In this document: positions 13,601 to 27,000 of the stretch, in pieces
Layout: each line of letters opens with the position of its first letter
Position numbering within the stretch: position 1 is the stretch's first letter
From: Metridium senile
Taxonomy: Eukaryota; Cnidaria; Anthozoa; Actiniaria; Metridiidae
DNA length: 64,000 bases
Reading direction: 5' to 3'
NCBI GenBank assembly: GCA_949775045.1
Contig: OX459096.1
Location: forward strand, 50,257,438 to 50,321,437
Made by a program: the position numbers and the translations under genes
Notes under the pieces: model-generated
Seen by the model: only the letters and a program-made list of their open reading frames with translations
Database searches by the model: none
Told to the model about the DNA's origin: nothing

Positions 13601-14794
13601 CTGGTGGTACTTTTGTTCAATTCGCTCTCCTGGGAATGGTTGCAAACCAAGAATAAGTGCCGCGGCTCTTATTTGAATAAATACGGTATTTCTTATTTGT
13701 ATTTCATGCTTTTAGTGTTTTCCCTATATTCAACCAATCTTAACCTGACGAACTAGATATAAAGTGTGAGTCGCTCCAGACTAGTAGAGAATAGCATCAA
13801 CAATTGTGTTTGCGATTTATTCATGTGTAAAGTATTCATTTACGTTTCATCTCCGTTATGGAGGCGAACAGTCACTTCGCCATCAGAAGAACTCTTTGGT
13901 TTGTACTCAATCACTAATTGGTCGCCAATAGTCGTTGATAATAATGTCATGATATTGTCTAGAAGAGATGTTGACGTCTGCATCCATAATGAAATACTAA
14001 ATGATCTTATATCCCGTTGTAGTTTTACTTGGGAATAATCTAGCTGTCCATCGAAGTGAAGACTAGACATGCCAGGATCGGTGTACACTACAGACGATAA
14101 AACAATGAATACAGTTTAATGGATACTAAACGTGCCGAGGCAGTTATTTACAATTGGTCCAGAACATTATTAAAAGCAGTTCAGTTTGTCGATCAATTAT
14201 AAACTTAATCAATCAATCAATCCAACACTGAATCAAACAGCAAGCAGCCAGTCACTCATTCAGTGATCAGTCAGTTAGTAAGTAAGGGGGTGGGGGATAT
14301 GGAGGATATGGGGGATTGCGGTGTTGCGGTATTGATGAATATTTTTTGCGGTGTTGCGGTGAACAATTCTCAAAGTGCGGTTTTGCAGTGATGCAAATGC
14401 CTTCGGTGTGCAGTTTTTGCTTTTCCAAAGCTGCGATGTGCGGTGAATTTTAAAGCTGTGGTGTTTGTAGTGTGTAGTGAAAGATATTGTGATGCGGTGT
14501 TGCTGAAATTTATGTTTGCGGTTTTGCGGTGTTGAGGAAACCCCAAAACAATCAACCAAACATGTACAAGCAAACCAAACAACCTGAATCAATCAATCTA
14601 ACCTAATCTAGCAATTTATCGATCAATCAATCATCGTATAACCAACCAACCAACCAACCAACCAACCAACCAACCAACCAACCAACCAACCAACCAACCA
14701 ACCAACCAACCAACCAACCAACCAACCAACCAACCAACCAACCAACCAACCAACCAACCAACCAACCAACCAATCAACCAACCAACCAACCAAC

Positions 14795-14875
<81 letters not shown>

Positions 14876-15032
14876 TAAATAGATACTAGCGAGTAAATTA
14901 GTATAGGCTGCGTCGGTGTTTGATATAAACGATAGGTAATAGAATGAAATTTGTAACACCGTCAGAAATGTTGACTTAATTTTACTGACGTTTCGAGCTT
15001 TAGCCCTTCGTCGACCGGAGTAAAAGAGTTAG

Positions 15033-15086
<54 letters not shown>

Positions 15087-18000
15087 TATAGTCAGTAAAT
15101 ATAAATGTCTTTTTGTAAACGGAATTACCTTGTCCCCAGTTTTTCTCGGTAAAGCCACCAAATATAGTATTTCGATGACGAACCAATGCCAGAGTTGGCC
15201 CTTTTGATCTACAGCGATTTTTAAACGTCTTTACATTCCACCCATGGTTACGTGATGTATAGCAAGTCGTCCATGATGTCTTCTTTATATTTTGACTGTT
15301 CAAAATCTCTTTGATTGCGTTCATATGTACAGGAACGTGGTTTATTATTTTAGTTTTTATCACTGGAAATTAGAAGATTGAAGATTGATAACTAAACATT
15401 TAACATAATACCTAAAAACAATGTCATAAAATGTATATACAACAAGTATATATGAAGGTCTCTGGAGGTAGTATACGTGAGCCAGTGAGACATTACGTGT
15501 GTTATAAATTAGGAGTTGTTTTGAAGTTTTAGAAGTCCATCTTATAAGACTAGTTTACTCTCATATTTAGTTTTTCAATTTTATGATGTGGCTTTTAAAC
15601 CGACTATTTAATATTTTTCAGCTTATTGCATTACGCTGGCAGTCTCAATCATAATGGCTTACCTGAAGCATTACTGACTGCATTTCTTGGCATCAATGAC
15701 TTGCAAGGGTTTACTGATAGCGTAATATTATCAATTGATAAATGTCTTTCGATGTCACTGCCTACAACTCCTTCAAATTCAATCTAACGATAAAGACAAA
15801 ACAACCAATTAATGCAAAATCTTCCATTTTAGATCATTCGAAATGAAAAATTTGGAAGAAACTAGTCTTTGCAAATCAAATTACCTTAAAAGAATGTGTT
15901 TGGGTAATTGGTATTCTGCCTTTATTCCATCCACCATGGTTACCACTCCGTCTCCATAGCAATGATTTGATACCGTTGAGGTCAATTAGATTGACATTGA
16001 TACGACCAGTATTATTTCCATCTATACGAAAACTGAAAGATATACATGACACAGTACTATGGAGGAGAGGACTGGTGAACCGTGACGATTGACCGTGGTA
16101 GACTGGTAACGACTTTAGGGACAAGCAGTAACCTATAAAAAAGTTAATAGCGATGAACTTGTTTAAAGGAAGATACAGTGTATAGTACTAGTAGTAATAG
16201 GATTCCAAGTGTTGGAATACGGATCCAAAGAAAAGCTCGTGCATGTTGGAAAAGGTAGATCTGAGATCGATAGTAATTGCGGAAACTCATTACAATGTAA
16301 ATGTATAATTTTAATCACCTTTGGTAGGTGAAGAATTACAGATGACAGTACTTCAGAAGTAAACATTAATATTCAAGCGTAATTATCATAGTACATTTGC
16401 CATTTAATGAGCTCTTACAACTCTTATCGATCTCACATCAATCATTTTCAGTTGATCAGCGTTAATTGAAATAGAAAAAGGAAGAACATCGATTGATATT
16501 ACCTGTTAATGATGCATTCAAACACGCTCCAATGGTATTTGTTGATATACAATATACAGTCCTTATCCACGATACAGTTACTTTAGGTGAGAGTTGAAAT
16601 CTTTCCAAGCACATGTCATTTTCAAAATCACAAGTAACTGTCAAATAGATCGTTTATTACAATCACATAAAATCATATATTGATATTACTAATAATAGAT
16701 AAGAATTGCACGATGCAGTGATGACGGCAGTGTATTCATCAGTGCAAATTATCAAAAACACTTTAAAAAAATAAATAATCAAAATAAGGATACAGGACAA
16801 AAGTTTCAACTCATTTATTTTTTTCATATAAACTTGGAATCTCTTGATTAAGACCGTATCAATAAAAAGGTAGACGACGTTTGCCACACGAATGACACAA
16901 CGGACCATAATCGTTTAACCTCTTGACTACTACTGTTTGTCTTGTATCCCGAGGAAGGTACTTCCTTTATCCAAGTGGTAAGGGTGATCGGCTCTTCTTT
17001 GAGGGTTGGAAATAATTCCCTGTGCTTATCTTTTACGGTTTTTGCTCAAAAGTCACATAGTGACATCCCTTTGTACCTAGGGTCATTTTTACTTGGCTTT
17101 GTAGCTGACAAGAACATCTCACAGTTGTATCTTTTAGGGGTTGAAATTAAACCAGCAAGGCTTTGACAGTTCTCCTGATGTACCTTTTAGGGGTTACTTG
17201 CGAAATCGACCGCCGACCACCCTTACCACCTTGGACAAAGGGAGTACTGAGTACTGAGTCAACTCCAGTGTGCTATATTCAAAACTTGTTAATACTTGGT
17301 CAAGGGATGACATCATTCCATCACATATAGTTTTTCAGATGTGCGATACACTGCCTGCCGATTAACTGTCATGCAATTAGATATCCCTGATTTGTTTATG
17401 GTTTTTCTTACCTAATTCATAATCTTTCTGGGCCAACCTCTGATCTAATTCTTGCCCCCACACTTTTAAGCCTCCAAGCTTCATAGGCATCGTTCCCATT
17501 CCACCCGCCATAACCACGGCAATCCTTGCAGGCGTGGATACTATTCCTGAGTTACCATTGAGACTACTATGCTCCTTTAATGTCCCATTGTAGTAAACGT
17601 TGATCCCATTTGCTAAAGACCACGTGATGACCACATGGGTCCATTGTTTAAGCTGTGGTTTGTTCTGTATTTTCCAGGTCTTTGAAGAAGTAGAATAAGC
17701 GAAACTATTGCTTCCATGAAGTACGGAGAACTGGAGGCCTTCCGTCGTGTTCATTAGCCCTGCAGACAAAAAGAACTCACACTCGAAATCAAAATAATTA
17801 ATTATTCTTTCTGTTTAAAATCGCATGATGCCATTGTTAAAAAATGTCTTCAAAGGCGAATATGGGGAGAGAATCGAAACAGACCCAGTCTGCGCTCAAC
17901 GCTCATATACATGATAAAGAACAATAAGGTGTCGATAATAATGTCAACTGATGTCAGTGGAGGTTTAAGATTTCGCCGAGTGGCTGTATCTTTATTTATC

Positions 18001-21000
18001 CACCGATCTGTGGTCTTACAATGGCGGCTGAACCGTGAATTGTAATCATTTATCTGTTTTAAGTTTAGCCTACAAGCTGATGGATGCTGAGGTAACTAGA
18101 CCTCTTGCCCTCATGGCTAGTACATGGTTAGCGATTGACCCGTAGTTTAATCAGGCGCTTCGAGTCTGATACGATCGAGCCTTACCTGATTGATTGCCAT
18201 AAAACTCTGTTCTCATGGCACAGTATCTGCTGCATTTTACTGTATAAATACGAATGAACTTCGCCATTACACTACGAGGAACTACTGTTATCAATTCGCT
18301 TTTCTGATACTCGATGCCTTTAAAGGTCTGAAAAATAAATTTTAAATAGATATATCATGTAAATGTGTTTCATATTAATAGCGTCATGTATGGTGTATAA
18401 TGGCCACACACTTCTGCATTCCTTTGATAGCTTTTGATGTCCGTCTGCGCCAGCCCGTTCACTAGCTGTACTCACGGCCAGCTACGCAACCTACCCTACA
18501 CTCAATTACTAATGTGATGGGGGTTGTAAAGAACCTCGTCTTTCAGTAACTGAATCTGGCACCATTACCCCGCTAATATCTAAAGGAACCGACTGTAATT
18601 GTGCTCATAATACCGAAATGCAATGTATATGTATTGAACTTCGTAACAACTGCTTTCTCTGCCCCTGCTCTGCCCCTTCTCTGCCCCTGCTCTTCCTCAA
18701 TTATATCTGGTTGTTGTTATGTTGTTTTTGTTTTTGGAGGGTCTTACCTTTCTTTGATAATTGGTAAGTGCATATTTCCAGCTGCCTCCATCAAGACTAT
18801 ACGCAATCTTGAATTCTTTAACATAGTGTATTTTATCTGGACGGCCCTGCAGTGCAAAACACCTAATATCGGATATTTTGCCCAAATCAACTTGGAACCA
18901 GTCGCCTAAATTCATTGTATCGGGAAGCCAGGCCTTAGACCCTCTATTGAAGTTGAGCCTGCCGCGATATGGCCAGCGGTATTCAACCTCGTCATGATCA
19001 TCTTCTGCGTATGTTTTGAAGGAAGATGATGCAGTTATTTGATTGTTAGGAATCAATTGCAAACTGTTTTCCATACCAAACGGCTGACCACAGTCTAAAA
19101 CGTTGATATAAATTAACATCAATATCTAATTATGAATGCGACGTAGAATTACAAACATATCCCTTTATAGATTTCACGTAAAATCATTCTGAAAAAAATA
19201 TCTAATCTATCTACTATAGAAAAAAGAGCTATAACTGATTTGATAAAGATGTGCATCCAGGGGGTACCTTGGGGGTTAAAGTATCGGGTATGATCGTGTA
19301 TGCTCGTCGTATTTTCTTGCACGAACCTTGACCACAGTGGTATAAGACTTGAGAATCTTTAACGGGTCGACAATGCAGTCATGCCATCCAAAAAACGTCA
19401 AATGGGATGAGGGATTATTTATTTTTACACAGAAAAAACTGGAAAGTCCGGTACAAATAGTCTTTCAAATCAATAAGGAAATCTCGGGCTTGCGATGGAG
19501 GCAATCCACTTTTTCCTCCTTTTTTGGTTCTTGATACAGTACGAATCCTTCAGATCAGAAAATCGTTCACCATCAATCGCAAACGAATTTCTAACCGAAT
19601 GGATTTATAGAGCACTCCTGATGTATATCGTTGTGCATATCTTAAGAATAAAACATAGCTTTACAATAATCATTTTCACAGTTCCGTTCAGTGACCACGA
19701 AAAATAATTTCAAGTCGAGGTTCGAGTTGCTGCGCATAGCAAAACGGCGGAACTGAGAAAAGGACTATTCTAAAGCACTAGTTGTATATAATTACCTTTC
19801 TTTTCTTTGTAGATTTTTGCTATCAAACATATTTTATTATTCCATTTGGTTGGTATAACCTTTATTTTGTAGACGTAGATAGGAGGCAATATGGCATGTA
19901 CCGTTCTATTCCATTTAGCGTATGATACATATTCCTAGAAAACGGCAAAACATTAATCGATAACACAGAAATATCTTTTTGACGTCCCATTCTCTTATCC
20001 AGACCCTTCTCAGCTTTCTAACGAAAAATCAAAGGCTCTGGTCGGACACAAATCCAGCGTCAATATGATTGGTTGAAATAATTACATGCGCAATCAGCGA
20101 TAATTATACACACCTTCTGCGCAACGATTTTGTTTTGATGTTGCTAGAGACAACTGTCTACTAGAAATGTATTTTTGATAGCATTTACTTGGTTTCAGGC
20201 TAGATTTACCGATGAGGCCGTATATTCGGGGAGAAAAATGATAATTTGGGAAATTTGCTATCCATCAGTTGGTTAATGGTCGTTAATCTCAGTCTAGTTT
20301 AATAGACCTTAATAGTTCTGAGAGCTGAGACATTCCAACGGCTAGTTGGCTAGTAATTAGCAGCAGACAAAATATCCGTTGGGTCCGATGGAATGTCTGA
20401 GAACAAAAAGAGTAATAATATATTTACTTTGTTCGAGCTCTTGAAATAACTATAACCATAACCACAATTTGTTTTTCTTTAGGATCGAATTTTACGTTTA
20501 GTTTGCAATTGGGTTAACGCATCAGCGACAATAGACCCTATTAGTTCTGTATGCAAATTGCACATTTCAGACCACATGACGTTCCCTTGAGAGTTGTTCT
20601 TTTATGTCAAGTATGAAAATATTTATGCATAACAAATGATTAAATCCAAAGGGAACGAACATGTGGTTTGAAGTGGGTAAATAAACATTGAAGCTGAATG
20701 GGTCTATTAACTTGAAATTCGCCATTTTGTTACCGGAAGTTAGAAAATATTGAGCATGCGCATATCTGACGACCCAGATTCTAGGTCTTCCGGTTTGTTT
20801 CCGACCAGAGCCTTTGATCAATGAAGCTGAGAAGGATCTGGGTAAGAGAATGGTTGACGTCCGTTCTTGCTTCAGCAAAATGATACAAAGTAGTTTATTT
20901 TGTATCGAGATATTCACATATTTGTGAGTTCCTTTGTATTTTACTAGCAAATATGGATGGTTATACTATATATGGAAGAAAGCACGAACGAAAACTTTAT

Positions 21001-24000
21001 TTACTAGGATAAACATTGATCAGCTGAACGAGATATATTGTACATATTAGTATTTTAAAAAGTACTTACTACTCGATATGTTTGAAAGATTCAATTCAAG
21101 TTCATTCATGAAAATCTACTAGTACTTACAACAGACGTATTTTTCCATGATCCTTCCGGAATTGTCGTATATTCAACAAGAAATGCGCTAACAAAACGTT
21201 GATCTTTAGGCATTCCCTCTATTGCTATATGAGTTATGGTCTCCAACTTGGTGAAATGCCATTCCAGACTGAATTCGCCCACTACTGATGCAGATGAACA
21301 GTTTTTGTCGTCATATGGCGATGGCCGTTGCATGGCTTCACCTGGGACTTCACTAGTGGGCACTGCAAAGAATGGACATCTTTCAAAGTAGGTACTTATT
21401 TTAAAACAGTTCTAAATAGTCAATCAATTTATATTTCACTCAATACCATATAACAAAATGGAATAAAATTGAATGAAAACGCTTGAAAAATAAAACCCCA
21501 AATCACGTAAATTTGATTGCAATCAGTAAGGCAAACAGGTGGTTATATAACTACTTACTGTTATAATAGAACACTTCTATTTCGTCTGGATAAAACAGGC
21601 GACTGCCAGTAAAAACACTACGACCGCCTGCTGCATTGTTAACGTTGTTGGATACGGCGTAACTCGTGCCCAGGCTACTCCAACATGCAATGCGACCATC
21701 GGTTTCCTCGTAAATAACAAGATCATTGAAGCCAAAGTTTGGACCAACAAACTGGTTTGTGTGAGCAGCAAATGATTTGTGTTCTTGCTTGATTGGGAAT
21801 TTTGACGGGGAAATTCCATGTGGGTTATGAAGAGTGAATAAGAAGGAATTATTACTTGGCAGAAATCCATTGGAACCTGTTGAAGAATTAAATATAGTCA
21901 TATTTCAAAAATCGTTGTGGCAGTCGAAGCTACAGTCAAAACAAATCGAACTGAAAGCTAGTAATATTTACGTCGTCTTTACGCTTGACTGTAATGCGAC
22001 GACAACGACAACAAAACTATTACGAAGCTAGTAAAAGCATATAATTATCAAACAGAATTCCCTCAACTGACGAACTAAGATATTAACTTTTAAAAGCCTG
22101 TTTACAAAGAAATGTATTCTCATTATCATACAGCTAAAAGCAAACGTTCCTTAGCAAATTCCCAACTATTATTTGGCGTCAAAAATGTATATCTTCGTTT
22201 TGTAATTTAGCTATTACTTAGAGGACAGATTTGACAGTGAAATCTTTTTTTCCTATTCGATGATAGTATCATGTCAGTGCGATAAGTGTCTTTATTATAC
22301 ATTTTATTAACTACATTGAATCTGATTAGCCGAGAGCACACGGCTAGTAGCAATGTGAATTTGACAGTGAAAATGCAATATCTGCAGCAGATACTGGATA
22401 CTGCATTTATCACTGTCAAGTTCCCAGGCTCTCTCGGTCACGGGTTTGTGTTTTCAGTTAAGATGGCGGCTGCCCGTTGAAATAAATGTTGCTTCATTCA
22501 CTATATTGTTGTTTACTAGTCTACAAAATGTATAATAAAACAATTATTGGGTTCGGTTTTCGCATGATATCGTAAATTATCAAGACCTCCAGTCTGTGTT
22601 ATCAGCCTCAGCCTCCGGTTTCGGCAGATAACACAGACCTCGGCCTTGATAATTTACGATATCATGCTCAACCTCACCCATAATTGCGTAATACTCACCA
22701 CCCCAGCTTTGATCGATCATTCCGCCTAACACGTAGTCTTTGACTCTGATCAACGTCAATGTGGGCCCTTTATAGTCGCACAGTCTATGAAAGCTTGAAA
22801 CATACCAGCCATGTTGTCTCGATGAATAACAACGAACCCAAGATGCATGATGGGATACAATGGGTGATAACCAGGTCTTGAGATGATTGTAATAGCCAAC
22901 GTTATCACCGAGAATACTTGATATTAACACTGAATCATATTAATTGTATTGCAATTAAACATTTGTAATTGATAACCATCAAACACATTATAATATATTA
23001 ATTACAGTCAATTGGCATTAACGTTGTCCACGTAAAGTAAAGACTTATAACAACAACTGACTCGCGATTCTTAAGATTTGTTAATTTGTTTTCAGCTGAT
23101 AAAATTTCAATTTTTAACTGTATAATGAGTAACAACAGTGATCATGCATATAAAATGAAGTATGAAATCTATTACATGCTTACAATTAATGCTAGTATCG
23201 AGCATTTAGAGCGAACTTTTGTAGTGTCACGTGGCATTTTTTAGTATTTTGGAATGACATTGACTGTATAAAAAAATAATACTAGCATCAAAAACTCAAA
23301 ATTTTAAAAATAAACTTGTTATAGAAAAAAAGGAGGTAGTTAAGGAAATGACAAGAAAGCATTATGGAGATATTCATGTACATTCTATATAAGGTGGACA
23401 ACGTAAGGTAAAAGGCAAGAGGCGAATAACAAACTAAAAACTGGAAAAATAACAAAAAATATAATATGCCAAGCAGAGAGATAAGAAAAAAGAAAAACCA
23501 AAGCTAATTGCCTATATTGTTATACCTTCTTGTCTTGTCCAAAATGACATCGACATCCCCCTTTGCTGCATGATGACGTCAGAAGCTTCGATAGAGCCTT
23601 GTTTTTCAATGACGATGGTCTCATCCGAAGCAATTACTCCACCCTGTACATGCGCTGATGAGTTCAATTTTTCGTCCACTTGAAACGTGTTATTGGAACC
23701 TTTAAATCTCCAACTATATGATTCTAATCCCAAAGAAAGACAAATCAATCAGTCAGTCAATTAATTAGCTATAAGTCAGTCAATCAATCAGTCAGTCAAT
23801 TAATTAGCTATATAAGTCAGTCAATCAATCAGTCAGTCAAATCAATTAGCTATATAAGTCAGTCAATCAATCAGTCAGTCAATTAATTATATACAAGTCA
23901 GTCAATCAATCAGTCAGTCAATCAATCAATTAGCAATACGTCAGTCAATCAATCAGTCAGTCAGTCAATCAATTAGCTATAAGTCAGTCAATCAATCAGC

Positions 24001-27000
24001 CAGTCAATTAATTATCTACAAGTCAGCCAATCAATCAGTCAGTCAATCAATTAGCAATACGTCAGTCAATCAATCAGTCAGTCAGTCAATCAATTAGCTA
24101 TAAGTCAGTCAATCAATCAGTCAGTCAATCAATTAGCTATAAGTCAGTCAATCAATCAGTCAGTCAATTAATTAGCTATAAGTCAGTCAATCAATCAATC
24201 AATCAGTCAATCAATTAGCTATAAGTCAGTCAACCTATCAGTCAGTCAATCAATTAGCTATAATCAGTCAACCTATCAGTCAGTCAATCAATTAGCTATA
24301 TTTCAGTCGGTTATCAGTCAGTCAATCAATTAGCTATAATCAGTCAACCTATCAGTCAGTCAATCAATCAGTCAATCAGTCAGTCAGTCAGTCAATCAAT
24401 CAGTCAACCTATCAGTCAGTCAATCAATCAGTCAATCAGTCAGTCAGTCAGTAAGTAAACAAATCAATCAACCGCAAGATGCCTTATAGTTTAAACTAAT
24501 GATAAAGTTATATACCTTGCAATACACACGATGATGGATGTAAAACTTGGACCGTGTTCATTGGTAACCAAGCCCTCACTATCGCCCATGTCAATACATT
24601 ACCAAACTCTGCGCCAGGTCCATTGGAGAGGGACCTTATCATGCTGTCATCTTTAATAACATCCCACACGTCCACGTGACCAAGTTGTCCAATCAGATAT
24701 TTTGAGGTGCTAATTGAGCTTTCTAGTAAGTTGTTTTGATGACGTCCTAGGTTCAGAAATCCTGCTTGTTTGAAAACGTGAAGTTTGTCTGATCTGTACT
24801 CGCTCTTTTTGGCTCCATCGATGAATAATGTGATGTGATTCTTGAATCTTTCCCATGTGACACAAATATGATGCCACGTATCGTCAAACAGATCCACATC
24901 CACTGATGTGCTGTTACAAATAAATATATACGACACATGATTAGCAACCATAAGAACACCCCTTTCTCTGCAAATGGACCCCCCTTTCCTTCGTTACATT
25001 TATTTCAAATAACGTTGTACTTGCTTAACCATCAAGCCAAGACCGCAATGAATGCTGGTTTTATGCTAGCAATGTATTGACTTCACATATCTAATAATAT
25101 ATATATATATAATAGAATTGATTGTAATACAATAACAAGCATACGAGTTCTCACACTTCTTTGTTAGTTCAATAAAATACAAGTCTCATTTCAATACGTT
25201 ATCAGCATAAAACCAGCATTCATTTCGGTGATGCTCGAAATAGGCGTATATGAATGTTAAACCAAAAGTGCAGTTAGAAAAAATGTACAACATATTCAAT
25301 TCACATCATAAGAACCCTCCCCCTCCCCCTTCTCTTCGTCCAGAGAGCAGTAAGCACCAGCCCCAAAAAAACTTCTCCCATCTGCCTTCCTTACTACTTC
25401 TCCCATCTGCATTCCTTACTACTTCTCCCATCTGCCATCCTTACTACTTCTCCCATCTGCCTTCCTTACTACTTCTCCCATCTGCATTCCTTACTACTTC
25501 TCCCATCTGCCATCCTTACTACTTCTCCCATCTGCCTTCCTTACTACTTCTCCCATCTGCATTCCTTACTACTTCTCCCATCTGCCATCCTTACTACTTC
25601 TCCCATCTGCCTTCCTTACTACTTCTCCCATCTGCCTTCCTTACTACTTCTCCCATCTGCCTTCCTTACTACTTCTCCCATCTGCCTTCCTTACTACTTC
25701 TCCCATCTGCCTTCCTTACTACTTCTCCCATCTGCCTTCCTTACTACTTCTCCCATCTGCCTTCCTTACTACTTCTCCCATCTGCATTCCTTACTACTTC
25801 TCCCATCTGCATTCCTTACTACTTCACCCATCTGCCTTCCTTACTACTTCTCCCATCGCCTTCCTTACTACTTCTCCCATCTGCCTTCCTTACTACTTCT
25901 CCCATCTGCCTTCCTTACTACTTCTTCCATCTGCCTTCCTTACTACTTCTCCCATCTGCCTTCCTTACTACTTCTCCCATCTGCCTTCCTTACTACTTCT
26001 CCCATTTGCCTTCCTTACTACTTCTCCCATCTGCCTTCCTTACTACTTCTCCCATCTGCCTTCCTTACTACTTCTCCAATCTGCCTTCCTTACTATATGA
26101 TTATATAAATCTTACCTTGTATCAGTACAAGAAGCATTTAACTTGTTTACCGATGACTGAATCGACAGAGTACAAACTAAATCATCAGACACCAATGAGA
26201 ACAGTGCACCATCGTGCCGGAAGTGTAGTCTCGTCCATAAGCAGATCGTAAACGATGACATCTCGGTGAGATTGTGTACACGAAAGTTGGCGTGTATTGG
26301 ACGCGACTTTTGAAAGAATACCGTGTAGTCCATGGGGAGATCTGACACACAAACAATTAAGAGTTAAAAAGATCGTTTAACTTGAATGACAAGGTGGTTG
26401 GAAGAATTTAGGTGTAGCCGATTACAAGACGTGAAAAATGCACTAAAAAAAAAACCACTAAAAACGACAGTCCCTTCACAAACGTGAAGTTTGCCCGAAG
26501 CATGATAAAAATGATATACATGACCTGAGCTGTGTACATGTACAGTTGTGTTCATTATGCATACAATGCAGTTTTTGTATTCATAGGCTTCTATAGAAAC
26601 ATATATGGTAAAATGGATGCTTAAAGCTGGAGGCTGTAAAACATGATAGCCTAACTGATGGCCTTGATTTTCGTATTATTAAAACGTAAATGCAATAAAA
26701 ACTTTATAAAAATGGTTATCCATGTATGCAACGCATTCAGCTTACCTTTGGTTGGCCTGATTTTCATTTCAACTTTGCTAAAAGAGCCATTTACAAACAA
26801 GTTTTTGATATCTAGTATCGAATTCAAAGGAATTTGGTATCCCGAACATTCATCAGTGTTTACGTTGGTGTTATTATTTATGACTTTGACTTTAAAAGAC
26901 ACACACAGAGTATGATGGACTTGTCCATGTGGGCTGGTATGTATTTCTACAAGAAGAGACTGGCGTGTCATAGATGAAAGGATTTGACTTCCAAGCCAAA

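Larger units (their letters stand above)
12979..13843. other. Intron inside pentraxin domain A
   Basis: 865 bp, phase 2. More than half is the composite MITE at 13183-13688. Confidence 0.8.
14088..15128. other. Intron between TLDc half (exon 41) and pentraxin A
   Basis: 1041 bp, phase 1. I searched it for the missing second TLDc half and found none. Content: imperfect GCGGTGTTGCGGT-like repeats (about 14300-14545), a compound AACC/AATC microsatellite, a dispersed repeat fragment (14927-15010) and another (AATC)n run up to 15087. Confidence 0.75.

Noticed and set aside
14088..15128. Hidden second half of the TLDc domain just after exon 41
   Set aside because: Both strands were read through; only simple repeats and a dispersed repeat fragment are present, and exon 46 supplies the fitting half in the right phase.
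20567..20950. 127-residue minus-strand frame
   Set aside because: It lies across the right arm of the transposon-like element (19987-20853) and shows no transposase or other domain.
23735..24470. CRISPR-like array (repeats with spacers)
   Set aside because: Repeat units and 'spacers' are the same AGTC/AATC words; the context is a eukaryotic intron.
25250..26251. 333-residue open frame on the plus strand (and 277 residues at 48007-48840)
   Set aside because: Made entirely of the 25-bp minisatellite, whose unit has no stop in any of three frames; no module, and it lies inside the intron of a minus-strand pentraxin domain.
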